64,000 bases of DNA from Streptomyces lydicus (GTDB lineage: Bacteria > Actinomycetota > Actinomycetes > Streptomycetales > Streptomycetaceae): contig NZ_RDTE01000001.1 in assembly GCF_004125265.1 (NCBI RefSeq), positions 186,001 to 250,000 on the forward strand. The letters are read 5' to 3'. Positions 40,805-49,667 of this stretch are shown in pieces. Position numbers and translations under genes: made by a program. Position 1 is the first letter of the stretch. Every line of letters begins with the position of its first letter. The notes under the pieces were generated by a model. It was not told the origin of the DNA. It did no database searches and saw only the letters and a program-made list of their open reading frames with translations.

Positions 40805-41558
40805 GGTTCTCCTCGAGCAGGTGCGGACCACGCCAGGCGGCGAGGTCCCTTGGGTGGCGCGTGTGGGTTCCTCCGCGCTCTCCACCTCTCACCGCGTCGC
40901 CGGAGGGTGGGCGGTGGGAGTGAGGGCAGCGCGGGGCTGCAAAAGGTGTGGTGGCGCGGTCTCTTCCACCGCGCGTGCTCGACTTTTGCGGGAGTCGGGG
41001 TGCCCGCCGGGTGTGCGCATGGGCCCCTCCTCCCGACACCGGTCCGGTGTGATCGGGGCTCGTCGTGGGCGGCTGTTAGCTGGCCATGCGGTTTCCAGTG
41101 CTGTGTGCTCCGCCCGTGACAGCGGTTCGCCGGCGCCCTGTGAGGCGCGTAGGTCCAGGGGTCTCTGGTGTCCCTGCATGACCTCCCGGGTTCCGGCCCG
41201 GGTCCTTTCATTGGTGGATTTCAAGGAACGTCGCTGCCTTCGGCCTCCGATTGCCGGAGGCCTCCGGTCGGTTGATGGACCCCGTTGGCCGTCTCGGTAG
41301 TGGTGCTGCCGAGGGCCCGGGAGCGGCTCTTGCCTGTCACGTCCCTCCCGCCGAAGCGGGTGAGCCGGGACCTCCGGCAGAGCCAGTGACGAGGAACAGT
41401 GAAGCGCATCAAGATAGATGAATCAAGATGAAAGATATACGACTCAAGGAGAAAGATATCTTGATGCGTGGCTTCGGGTGCGCAAGGAGGCGTGGATGCG
41501 TGCGCCCGGTACGGCAGTCCGTACGATCAGGTAGCTACGGAGCAGCCAGAGGAGACAC
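40805..41558. other. Intergenic, 754 bases
   Basis: This stretch lies between the divergent secreted-protein and GntR-type genes. It includes a short dyad ACACCGG-T-CCGGTGT (41036-41050) and the long-spaced perfect repeat at 41405-41468. Its last 150 bases are AT-rich and probably promoter. No gene is supported. Confidence 0.5.
41405..41468. promoter_or_regulatory. Perfect 12-bp inverted repeat with 40-bp spacer
   Basis: CGCATCAAGATA at 41405-41416 is the exact complement of TATCTTGATGCG at 41457-41468. ATCAAGAT recurs once in the spacer. It lies 90-155 bases upstream of the GntR-type start. The spacing, about four helical turns, would suit two regulator dimers joined by a DNA loop. Confidence 0.7.
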
Positions 41559-42293
41559 ATGACCGAGCCGCGGGGTGCCGGCGCCCAGCCCAAGTACCAG
41601 CGCGTCCTTGAAAAACTCAGGAAGGCGATTCGGGAAGGCGAGTACGACGCCGACGTGCGACTCCCCGCGGAGCCGGAATTGGCTGAGCAGTACGGTGTCT
41701 CGCTGATGACCCTCCGTAAGGCCCTCGACCTGCTCAAGGTCGAGGGAGTCATCGAAGGGCGGCAGGGGGCGGGGAACTACGCGCGCGATCGCGAGCTTCT
41801 GCAGTACGGCGGCGACGTCGGGTCCATCCCCTGGGTGACGCGCGTTTCCGAGGCCCTGGACGTCGACGAGGTCGCCGTGAGTCGCAAGATGCAGCCGCCG
41901 GTACACGTCGCCCGTGCTCTTGGCTTGGGGCCGGATGGCAAGACGCTCCGGCACACATGCCGGCTCCTCCAAAATGGCCGGCCAGTCAGGTCCGTGCACA
42001 CCTACCTGCCCTACGACCTTGTCGCCGCGGACGCGCTCGCGGGTGGCGAAATCAACCTTGAAAGGCTCCACAGGACTCTCGCTCGCCTGGGGCGAGCTCC
42101 GGTCTCGGCTGATGAGTCCGTTCGCTGCCGCCTGCCGACAAGCGAGGAGGCCATACAGCTGGCCATCCCCCCTGCACGCTTCGTCATCCACGCGTACCGG
42201 ACGGTCTACGACGGCGACGACCTGCCCGTCGAAGTGCAGGAGACCATCATGGATTCCGCCTCGTACGTGCTCAGCTACAGACTTGCCCTCTGA
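41559..42293 (+). CDS. GntR-family regulator, HutC/UTRA type (KorSA-like)
   Basis: The 244-residue protein has a GntR winged helix (YQRVLEKLRKAIREGEYDAD, LPAEPELAEQYGVSLMTLRK, ALDLLKVEGVIEGRQGAG) and a UTRA ligand-type domain (PVRSVHTYLPYDLV, PPARFVIHAYRTVYDGDDLP). KorSA/KorA-type members control transfer and copy number of Streptomyces integrating plasmids, while others sense sugars. Start ATG 41559 has AGGAG upstream (GAGGAGACAC). The paired inverted repeat ahead of it is a likely self-operator. A role over the leftward transfer-like block is plausible but inferred. Confidence 0.85.
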   Translation: MTEPRGAGAQPKYQRVLEKLRKAIREGEYDADVRLPAEPELAEQYGVSLMTLRKALDLLKVEGVIEGRQGAGNYARDRELLQYGGDVGSIPWVTRVSEALDVDEVAVSRKMQPPVHVARALGLGPDGKTLRHTCRLLQNGRPVRSVHTYLPYDLVAADALAGGEINLERLHRTLARLGRAPVSADESVRCRLPTSEEAIQLAIPPARFVIHAYRTVYDGDDLPVEVQETIMDSASYVLSYRLAL

Positions 42294-42614
42294 GCCGTAC
42301 CACCCAACGGCATGGCGGACCTTCCGCGCCTTGCGGCAAGGCAATCGCTCGGAGCGGCCCGGGTGACCGGCCGAACGACGCCCGACCCGCCTACGGTCGA
42401 CGGCATCGCCAAAGGCCGGAGAGGTAGCCTCGTCGCGCGCCGGTGCGGCGACTGTGTGGTGGAGGCGGTCGCCCATCGTGTTCCCCTAAAATCGAACTGA
42501 TGTGGAGTGCTGCATTCAGCTTCCGAAGCAGGGAGGTTGGTGATAAGGCCCAGCGGGGTTCTCCAGGTGGGTAAACTCCCGGGTAGGACTGTTCGGGCGC
42601 CAGGAGCATTACCA
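42294..42614. other. Intergenic, 321 bases
   Basis: It should hold the promoter of the TPR-type XRE gene. An in-frame upstream extension from 42507 has no ribosome site. No hairpin or operator was recognised. Confidence 0.4.
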
Positions 42615-43847
42615 ATGACCGCAGTTGAAGGGTGTCGTCAGCTTCCGACCTGGTTTTTCAAGGACCCGGAGCTGCTGGACGCGTGCCGCGCCCGGGACTT
42701 CGGGCGCATCTTCGAGCTGGCGCGCCGCGCGGGCATCTACCCGTCGCGAGTTGCCCGGCAGTGCGACCTGACGCCAAGCCGTGTCTCGGATGTGATCGCG
42801 GGGAGGCGGACGCTCACCCAGATGTCCGTGGTGGAGCGGATCGCGGACGGGTTGGGCATTCCCGGGGCCATGCTGGGCTTGGCGCCACGAAGGTGGGAAT
42901 CCTCCGATGCCGAGGTAGCCCCGCACAGGGTCGAACTCCCGGTTCCGGTGCCCTCCGCGGCTGAGGGGGAAGAAGCGGTTGCGCTCAGGCGAGAACTGCA
43001 GGCAGCTACGTCCGCAGATGCCACCGTGGCTGAGCTCTTTGCGGTCCAGGTGGACTCCATGCGGCGCATGGACCGGCAGCTCGGCGCGGGAACGTTGCTC
43101 CCACCGCTGGGAGAGCAGATCAACCAGATGGGGAACCTGCTGCACCGGAGCACCTCTCCCAACGCCCGGACCGCGCTTGCGGCCGTGCTGACCGAGGCAT
43201 CGACACTGGCCGGGTGGCAGGCCCTGGACCTGGGGCTGTACCGCCGGTCGTGGGAGCTGCATGAGACGGCGAAGGCCGCGGCACGGGAGTCGGGGTCAGC
43301 GGCACTGGTGGCGCACACGATGGGGCAGCAGGCCTATGTGCTGCTGGAGTTGGGCGAGTCAGCGAAGGCTGTGGAGCAGGTGCGGTTCGCGCGGGAGAGC
43401 GCCGGCCGGAGCCTGCCGCCCTTGATGGAGTCCTGGCTGTTCGCGGCGGAGGCAGAGGCACATGCCGTGGCCGGGCACGAGACGCAGTGTCGCAACGGGA
43501 TGGATCGAGCAGAGGCGGTCCGGCCGAACGACCCGGCCGACCCGTCACTGCCGTTCCTGTTCCTGGCGGGCGCTCACCTGAGCAGGTGGCGCGGGAACGT
43601 CCTGGCAACGCTCGGAGCCGACGAGGCGCTCACGGATCTGACAGCATCGCTGGCGTCGCTGGACCTGAATGGTTTCACCCGAGCGGAGGCCGGGGTGCGT
43701 TGCGACTTGGCGGTGGTGCTGGCGCGGCGTGGGGAGCGGGAGGAAGCGCGACGTCAGGCCCTGCGGGCGCAGGACCTGGCGTCGATGACCAGCTCGGTGC
43801 GCCAGCGTCGGCGTATCACTGACGTGCTGGCCGCGACCGCCGCTTAG
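42615..43847 (+). CDS. XRE regulator with TPR-like C-terminus
   Basis: ATG 42615 has AGGAG eight bases upstream. The 410-residue protein carries an HTH at about residues 25-75 (RRAGIYPSRVARQCDLTPSR, VSDVIAGRRTLTQMSVVERI) and then a long all-helical region of about 34-residue repeats (AALVAHTMGQQAYVLLELGE, AEAEAHAVAGHETQC, EAGVRCDLAVVLARRGEREE) typical of TPR signalling regulators of Streptomyces. These often respond to peptides or partner proteins. It is convergent with, and overlaps by four bases, the Nudix gene. Confidence 0.8.
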   Translation: MTAVEGCRQLPTWFFKDPELLDACRARDFGRIFELARRAGIYPSRVARQCDLTPSRVSDVIAGRRTLTQMSVVERIADGLGIPGAMLGLAPRRWESSDAEVAPHRVELPVPVPSAAEGEEAVALRRELQAATSADATVAELFAVQVDSMRRMDRQLGAGTLLPPLGEQINQMGNLLHRSTSPNARTALAAVLTEASTLAGWQALDLGLYRRSWELHETAKAAARESGSAALVAHTMGQQAYVLLELGESAKAVEQVRFARESAGRSLPPLMESWLFAAEAEAHAVAGHETQCRNGMDRAEAVRPNDPADPSLPFLFLAGAHLSRWRGNVLATLGADEALTDLTASLASLDLNGFTRAEAGVRCDLAVVLARRGEREEARRQALRAQDLASMTSSVRQRRRITDVLAATAA

Positions 43848-44449
43848 GCGCGGTTGCGTGCGGCGAGCAGGTGCAGCACGGCGACCAGGGTGCCGCTGTT
43901 GCGGATCTTGCCGGCGGCGATCAGACCGAGGACGTCGTCGAGCGGGACCCACTTCATGTGGGCCGCCTCGTTCTTCTCGGTGGGCTCGCCGACCTTCTCG
44001 ACACCGCGGGCGATGAAGACGAAGTGTTGCGACGCCACCGTTCCGATCATCGGCTCGAAGGCGACGACGCGCTCAAGGGTGCCCGTGGTGCGGTAGCCGG
44101 TCTCCTCGATGACCTCGCGGGCCGCGGCGACGGCGGGGTCCTCGCCGGCGTCGAGCAGGCCGCCGGGTAGTTCGTAGTTCCAGAGGTCGGGGACGAACCG
44201 GTGGCGCCACATCATGAGGACGCGGTCCTGGTCGTCGATCATGGCGACCATCGCAGCCTGGGGGAGGTACACCTTGTGGTGTTCGAACCGGACGCCGTCA
44301 GGGGTCCGGATGTCGGCCAGAGCCACGGTGACCCATCGGTTCTTGTAGATCGTCCGCTCTCCGAAGACCTGCCACTGGGCTGCCCGTTCCTCCGCGGTGA
44401 GTGCGGTGTCGGTGCTTGCTTGAGCTGCGGCGTTCTTCTGGTCTGACAC
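43844..44449 (-). CDS. Nudix hydrolase
   Basis: The 201-residue product has a complete Nudix box at about 96-118, G5-E7-REVIEETG form (GGLLDAGEDPAVAAA then REVIEETG), and the ADP-ribose-pyrophosphatase-like context VYLPQAAMVAMIDD and WRHRFVPDLWNYELP. It should hydrolyse a nucleoside diphosphate linked to X, with a divalent metal. The TPR-type regulator next to it converges on it; in Streptomyces this XRE/Nudix pair is common, so the regulator may sense a nucleotide-derived signal (inference). Confidence 0.9.
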   Translation of the reverse strand: MSDQKNAAAQASTDTALTAEERAAQWQVFGERTIYKNRWVTVALADIRTPDGVRFEHHKVYLPQAAMVAMIDDQDRVLMMWRHRFVPDLWNYELPGGLLDAGEDPAVAAAREVIEETGYRTTGTLERVVAFEPMIGTVASQHFVFIARGVEKVGEPTEKNEAAHMKWVPLDDVLGLIAAGKIRNSGTLVAVLHLLAARNRA

Positions 44450-44838
44450 GGGAACCCCTCCATATGTGGTCTCTCACCTTAGAAAAGCACCGCGAAGCCA
44501 GCACCAGGGGGCTTTACCCATGGCGCGTATTCACGCTGGTGGGCACTCGTCGTCCACTGTCCTTGCAGTGAGGCATGCGCTGAGTGTCAGGCGAGGTTGG
44601 AATAGCTGAGGTTGCGGGTGGCGCAGGTCGGTGGCTGGCGTGGGTGGGTTCGGTGTTGTGCTTGGGTTCCTCGTTGAACGGCGGGGCCCTTGGGCTTGCC
44701 CGTGCTCGCGCAGGTTCACCGTGGTGCCGAGGATGTCCAAGAGCGCGTTGATGACGGCTGCATCTTCGCTGGCCGGCCGCCTGACCAGCGGCGCGGCGTA
44801 GGCCGACGTAGGTCCGGGCTGCGGGCCCGGCCTGGTGT
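44450..44838. other. Intergenic, 389 bases
   Basis: It holds the Nudix promoter. A leftward frame (44531-44869) contains DAAVINALLDILGTTVNLRE, which looks protein-like, but it has no ribosome site and overlaps the neighbouring gene end; I leave it uncalled. Confidence 0.35.
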
Positions 44839-45111
44839 TCAGTCGTTGTCGAGGGCGCTGCCGACCCATGCGATCGGGTCGCCGCTGGGTGTCAGTCCCC
44901 AGTGCAGGCCGCTCGTTGCGGCGTCGTGGTCGGCATCAAGCAGGCAGGCTCTCCCCCACCGGCCGTGTTTGTCAGGACAGGTCCGGGCGAGCACCTCGAC
45001 GTCGCCGGAGTCGACCGCCTGCCGGTACCGGTCGGCATACGTCGTGAAGCGGTGTTGCAGTTCTGCTCCGGCCCGCAGTTCCTCCGCGTGTGCGGTGGCC
45101 GCACGCACCAT
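44839..45111 (-). CDS. Hypothetical protein (90 aa)
   Basis: The start at ATG 45111 gives a product beginning MVRAATAHAEELRAGAELQH and continuing RFTTYADRYRQAVDSGD, CPDKHGRWGRACLLDADHD and GLTPSGDPIAWVGSA. The helical first half and the compact second half with two cysteines look like a real small globular protein. The frame extends to 45240, but that part is Cys/Arg-rich and unlikely. GAGG lies about 12 bases upstream. The family is unknown. Confidence 0.55.
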   Translation of the reverse strand: MVRAATAHAEELRAGAELQHRFTTYADRYRQAVDSGDVEVLARTCPDKHGRWGRACLLDADHDAATSGLHWGLTPSGDPIAWVGSALDND

Positions 45112-45281
45112 AGGCGGTCCGACCTCACCTGCCGCACCATCCTTCCTGCCGTCGGCCGGACGGGCGCAGCACGGCACCAGCGGCGCGCAGCACGGGCTTC
45201 GCCTGCATTGGCCGCGGCGGCGGACAGCGGGAGAGGTCACCAGACGCGATATGCCTCATGGGCTGGCTTCCGCCGACGAGA

Positions 45282-45515
45282 TCAGGCGTCCTTCGCCTTC
45301 TCAGGAAAGCAGTCGGTGCACCACCGCTCCCCCCTTGCGAGTGAGTGGTCGTGGCGCACTCTGCGCTTGTGTCCCGGGACGTGGATGCCGTCGTCAGGGC
45401 CGTCGCTGCAGGACAAGCGCTGGAAGTCATGCCGGAGAGGCCCGGAGGGCCGGTGTACGACCCGGGTCTCCAGACGGAGGTCTGCGATACCCACACGCTC
45501 ACTTACGATCCACAC
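45282..45515 (-). CDS. Small Cys/His-containing protein (77 aa)
   Basis: A GTG at 45515 is preceded by AAAAGGAGG at ideal spacing, among the best ribosome sites in the window. The product begins VWIVSERVGIADLRLETRVV and ends RHDHSLARGERWCTDCF then PEKAKDA. The terminal CTDC with nearby His residues (HKRRVRHDH) could bind zinc. The family is not recognised. It is separated from the leftward 90-aa gene by 170 bases. Confidence 0.6.
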   Translation of the reverse strand: MWIVSERVGIADLRLETRVVHRPSGPLRHDFQRLSCSDGPDDGIHVPGHKRRVRHDHSLARGERWCTDCFPEKAKDA

Positions 45516-45931
45516 TCTGGCCTCCTTTTGCCACTTCAGACGATAGCCAAATTAGCTGCGGCGCCGCACCTGGTCTCGCCGGTGCCCGAGGGTGCTGCGG
45601 AGGCGAGCGCATGCAAGGGCCTCTCGGTTCTCTGCACACACGCGTGAGCGCGCTTGTGCGGGCGTGGTCGTGCAGTGGGCGGGAGTGAGATCCCCGTTCA
45701 GGTGGTGGCCGATCCGATCAGCCCGAACTCTGCAAACGGGTCTTTTCGGTTGAGGGCAAGGTCATCTGCGGTCGCCGATCCGGCTGGACGATGACGCGGT
45801 GTTCATGGGCGAGGTCGTCGCGGTGTTCCGACCCCTGACCGAAGGCCCCGGCCCGCCCACCGTGACTCGATGCCCTGTCCGTCCTCCTGGAGGAAGCGAC
45901 GGTCCGCCGCCAGCGGCGCTAGGGCAGCGGG
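45516..45931. other. Intergenic, 416 bases
   Basis: Frames here contain stops or lack ribosome sites. A short stretch before 45920 (LDALSVLLEEATVRRQRR) is in frame with the pseudogene that follows but is cut off by TAG. It may be more of that decayed gene. Confidence 0.35.
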
Positions 45932-46503
45932 GTGTGGGGCTTGGACCTCCTCGTGCAAGACCACGGGATGCCCATCGGCGCAGTCCGCGAGGCGCTCGCG
46001 CAGGGCGACCACCCGAGCGTCGACCGGGCGTTGCGGGGCGGCCTTCTGGGCCACTTCACTGGCATCTCCGCGTGGGTGGGCGGCCAAATCAAGAACGGCA
46101 TCACCGGCAAGTTGATCGGCATGTCCGTGACCCCGGCCTTCGGCTGGTCGCTGCGGACGGTCACCGGGTTGGCGCAGCGTCTGAGGACGGAAATGGAGCT
46201 GCTGCGGCCCGGTCAGGAGGCGTTGGTATGCGCCGCTCTGCGGTCCGAGCACACCCTGATGGACGGCGCCGGCATGCTCAACAGCGACTCGGTGAAGAGG
46301 AGTTGGGCCGGACCGTCCACGCGAACGCCGTCCATCGCGGCGTGCTGGAGCGTGCCGGCTCGGCGGACACAGGCCGCACGGCGGACCGGAGCATCCTGCT
46401 GGCAATGCGGACCGGTGAGGCGCTGCTGCGCACCACCGGGTGGGGCGACGACCGGCTGGCCCGCCTCATCGTGCGGGACATCATGCTGGTGGACGGCAGG
46501 TAG
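45932..46503 (+). pseudogene. Frameshifted gene of unknown family
   Basis: The first part (GTG 45932) reads LLVQDHGMPIGAVREALAQG, HFTGISAWVGGQIKNGITGK and ALRSEHTLMDGAGMLNSD with normal codon bias. After about 46285 that frame becomes Cys/Arg/Pro-rich, while the neighbouring frame continues sensibly (EEELGRTVHANAVHRGVLER, LLRTTGWGDDRLARLIVRDI) to a stop at 46503. A one-base indel thus splits one gene. The upstream TAG suggests the N-terminus is also lost. No family was recognised. Confidence 0.55.
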
Positions 46504-46826
46504 ACCGGAAAGCTGGGCGATGGGTCTCCCGGCGGCGTGGCGCGCCGGCATGTCGGACGGCGGACCGGCGCCCTGATGTCGGCCTCATCGCCGATCGGCG
46601 AAGGGCAAGCCGCTGCTCAGTGGCGTGTCCTGCCTCGTTGCCCTGTAGACGGCCGAGGCTATGTGCTGGGGGACGGGCCGACCGTCGCAAGAGCGCCGCG
46701 AGCGGTGAAGTAGCCCGCAGGATCGGCAGAATTCACTCATTCGGGTTGCTTCTCGCGTGATCTGCGCTAGCGGTGTGTGTACCAGGCACAATCGCGCGTG
46801 TTTGCCGTCTCGGTGTGCGGGGCGGC
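46504..46826. other. Intergenic, 323 bases
   Basis: This is the presumed promoter region of the helicase operon. No hairpin, operator or gene is seen. Confidence 0.4.
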
Positions 46827-49667
46827 ATGTGTGAGAGGAGCTCGCCGATCGTGCGCCGCCACAGCCTGACCGACTACGTGGCCGTGCCCGATCTCTGCGA
46901 CCCTCCCCGGCAAGGCCGGATCGTCTTCTGGAGGCCCTGGGGCACGATGGGCCCGCCCGAGAAGGTTGAGGTCCCCGACGGTGCGGTGCTCGGGGAGGGG
47001 GAGACGACGGTGGTGCGGGCGCAGCAGGGTGGAGTCCGCACCGTGCGCGTGCCGTACTGGTGGATGCCGGTCGACGCGGCGGTGCCGGTGCTGGCCCGCA
47101 GTCGTGTCGACGGAAAGGGCGAGGAGAGCTGCCAGTTCTGGGGTGCCGTCGGGTTGTTCGCGCTCCAGCTGTTGTCCCGCGGCCGGATGCGCCCGGACAT
47201 CACGGTCTCCGGCTTCGATACCTGGCGCACCGCAGCGGACTCTCCGGACGAGCACGAGCAGCTGCGTGCGCTCGTTGCCGCGATGCCCCCGCAGGCCCGC
47301 GCTCTTCCGTTCAGCACACACGCCTACCCGCCGAGGCTCCCGAAGGCCTCGTTCCTCGTCCAGGCGTTCCTCGAAGCGGTCGCTGACGCCCTGGCGCGTA
47401 CCGCGAGCGCGGAGCGTTTGCCCGGCGTCTCCGGCGTGTTCGCGGCCCGGGAGCCGCAGCACGTCCCGCACCTGGTCCTGGAGGCGGGCTCGCGGCCGGC
47501 CGGTGCTGTGGTCGGGGTGCGGATCTCGCTGCGGCTGCAGATCGGCGAGGAGGGGGCCAGCGGGGTGCGGGCCGTGGTGCAGGTGCAGGACGTCGAACCG
47601 CCCCAGGACCTGGTGGACGCCGGGGCGTTGTGGCGTCGGCCCGCGCCGCCCGGGTCCTCGGACGCCGCCCGGCAGATGGGCACGATGGTGGCGCTGCGCG
47701 GCGCCGCGCGTGCCTGGCCGCCGCTGGCGCGGCTGCTGGAGGCGGATGTGCCGGGGGCGTTGGAGCTGGAGGAGAAGGAGGTCGAGGACCTGCTCGGGGA
47801 GGCAGTGAGTGACCTTGCGGCGGCGGGCTGCGAGGTGCACTGGCCCCGGGATCTGGTGCGCTCCCTGACGGTGCGGGCCGTGGTGGGCTCGAGGACGCCG
47901 GGTTCCGTCTCGTCTGGGTATCTGGGTCCGGGCGCGCTGTTTGCCTTCCGCTGGCAGGCCGCGCTAGGTGACGGCGAGGAACTGACTCCTGCGGAGATGG
48001 ACCGGCTGGCCGAGGCCAAGCGCCCGTTCGTACGGTTGCGGGACCGGTGGGTGCGGGTGGACGCAGCCCTGCTGCGCAAGGCCCGCGCGCGGCAGATCGC
48101 GCAGTTGCCGGCCGGGGACGCTATCGCCGCGGCCTTGACTGGGCAGGCCGACTTCGGCGGCGAGACGATCGCGGTCGAGCCGGAGGGGTGGCTGGCCTCC
48201 TTGCGCACCGCGCTGACCACGCCGGCCCCTGAGGCGCCGGCTCCCGAGGCGCTGGCCGGCACGCTGCGGCACTACCAGCACGGTGCTCTCTCCTGGATGC
48301 GGCAGCTCACCTCACAGGGACTTGGCTGCTGCCTTGCCGACGACATGGGCCTGGGCAAGACGATCACTCTGATCGCGCTCCACCTCACCCGGCAGGAAAC
48401 CCCGGCCTCGCGCGGGCCGACGCTGGTGGTGTGCCCCGCCAGCCTGCTGGGCACCTGGGAGCGCGAGGTGAGCCGGTTCGCCCCCGCCACGAGCGTGCGG
48501 CGCTTCCACGGGCCCGGCCGCACCCTGGAAGGTCTCGGGCAGGACGCGTTCGTGCTGACCACCTACGGCACCGCCCGGCTGGATGCCGCCCGCCTGGCCC
48601 AGACCGACTGGTCGCTGGTCGCCCTGGACGAGGCCCAGCACGTGAAGAACTCCGCCTCCTCCACTGCCCGCGCTCTGCGTCAGATCCCCTCCCGCGCCCG
48701 CGTCGCGCTCACCGGCACCCCCGTGGAGAACAATCTGACCGAGCTGTGGTCCCTGATGGACTGGGCCAACCCCGGCCTCCTCGGGCCCCTGAAGACGTTC
48801 CGGACCCGGCTGGCCCGGCCGATCGAGACGGACCGCGACCCGGTCGCCGCAGCCCGGCTCACCGCCCTGATCCGCCCCTTCGTGCTGCGCCGGCGCAAGA
48901 CCGACCCGGGCATCGCACCCGAGCTGCCGCCCAAGACCGACACCACTCAGTACGCTCCCCTGAGCCGGGAGCAGGCGGTGCTGTACACGGCGGTGGTCCG
49001 CGAGTCGATGCAGCAGATCCAGGCCACCGAGGGTATCGCCCGGCGCGGCCTGGTCCTCAAGCTGCTGACCTCGCTGCGGCAGATCTGCAACCACCCCGCG
49101 CAGTACCTCAAGGAGACCAACCCGACCAAGCTCACAGGCCGTTCGGGGAAATTGGATCTGTTCGACGATCTGCTGGGCGTCATGCTGGCCGAGCAGCAGG
49201 CAGTTCTGGCGTTCACGCAGTACACAGAGCTGGCCCGCTTGGTCTCCGCCCGGCTGAGGGAGCAGGACATCGACCACCGGATGCTGCACGGCGGGACCCC
49301 GGTCGCCCGCCGTTCCGCTCTCGTCGACGACTTCCAGCAAGGGGCCTTTCCGGTCTTCCTGTTGTCCCTGAGGGCCGCCGGCACCGGCCTGACACTGACC
49401 CGCGCCAGCCACGTGGTCTTCCTTGACCAGTGGTGGAACCCGGCGGTCATGGAGCAGGCCGCCGACCGGGCTTACCGGATCGGCTCCCCGCACCCCGTCC
49501 AGGTGCATCGTCTGATCAGCGAAGGGACCGTCGAGGAGCGGATCGTGGACCTCCTGGCCACGAAGAAGGACCTCGCCGACACCGTCTTGACCAGCATCGA
49601 CCGCGGCCTGACGGAACTGGACAATGACCAGCTGCTCGACCTGATCACGCTCCGGAGTCCCCGATGA
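46827..49667 (+). CDS. SNF2-family helicase
   Basis: The protein of about 946 residues has a diverse N-terminal half of about 480 residues and a SNF2 ATPase C-terminal half: HYQHGALSWMRQL, LADDMGLGKTITLIAL (Walker A near 509), LDEAQHVKN (Walker B, near 600), ALTGTPVENNLTELWSLMD, then the second RecA lobe with FTQYTELARLV, LLSLRAAGTGLTLTRA and QAADRAYRIG. Such enzymes translocate on DNA and remodel DNA-protein complexes. GTG 46851 behind GAGGAG is an alternative start. The stop overlaps the next ATG, so a SWIM-finger protein is made with it. Confidence 0.93.
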   Translation: MCERSSPIVRRHSLTDYVAVPDLCDPPRQGRIVFWRPWGTMGPPEKVEVPDGAVLGEGETTVVRAQQGGVRTVRVPYWWMPVDAAVPVLARSRVDGKGEESCQFWGAVGLFALQLLSRGRMRPDITVSGFDTWRTAADSPDEHEQLRALVAAMPPQARALPFSTHAYPPRLPKASFLVQAFLEAVADALARTASAERLPGVSGVFAAREPQHVPHLVLEAGSRPAGAVVGVRISLRLQIGEEGASGVRAVVQVQDVEPPQDLVDAGALWRRPAPPGSSDAARQMGTMVALRGAARAWPPLARLLEADVPGALELEEKEVEDLLGEAVSDLAAAGCEVHWPRDLVRSLTVRAVVGSRTPGSVSSGYLGPGALFAFRWQAALGDGEELTPAEMDRLAEAKRPFVRLRDRWVRVDAALLRKARARQIAQLPAGDAIAAALTGQADFGGETIAVEPEGWLASLRTALTTPAPEAPAPEALAGTLRHYQHGALSWMRQLTSQGLGCCLADDMGLGKTITLIALHLTRQETPASRGPTLVVCPASLLGTWEREVSRFAPATSVRRFHGPGRTLEGLGQDAFVLTTYGTARLDAARLAQTDWSLVALDEAQHVKNSASSTARALRQIPSRARVALTGTPVENNLTELWSLMDWANPGLLGPLKTFRTRLARPIETDRDPVAAARLTALIRPFVLRRRKTDPGIAPELPPKTDTTQYAPLSREQAVLYTAVVRESMQQIQATEGIARRGLVLKLLTSLRQICNHPAQYLKETNPTKLTGRSGKLDLFDDLLGVMLAEQQAVLAFTQYTELARLVSARLREQDIDHRMLHGGTPVARRSALVDDFQQGAFPVFLLSLRAAGTGLTLTRASHVVFLDQWWNPAVMEQAADRAYRIGSPHPVQVHRLISEGTVEERIVDLLATKKDLADTVLTSIDRGLTELDNDQLLDLITLRSPR

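Noticed and set aside
41036..41050. Second hormone-receptor operator (ACACCGG-T-CCGGTGT)
   Set aside because: The ACCG and CGGT parts overlap around one base instead of being six bases apart, so the geometry is wrong.
42660..42670. GACCCGGA, the 8-bp TraB recognition motif of Streptomyces transfer
   Set aside because: Only one copy was noticed, inside a coding region; real transfer loci have tandem copies.
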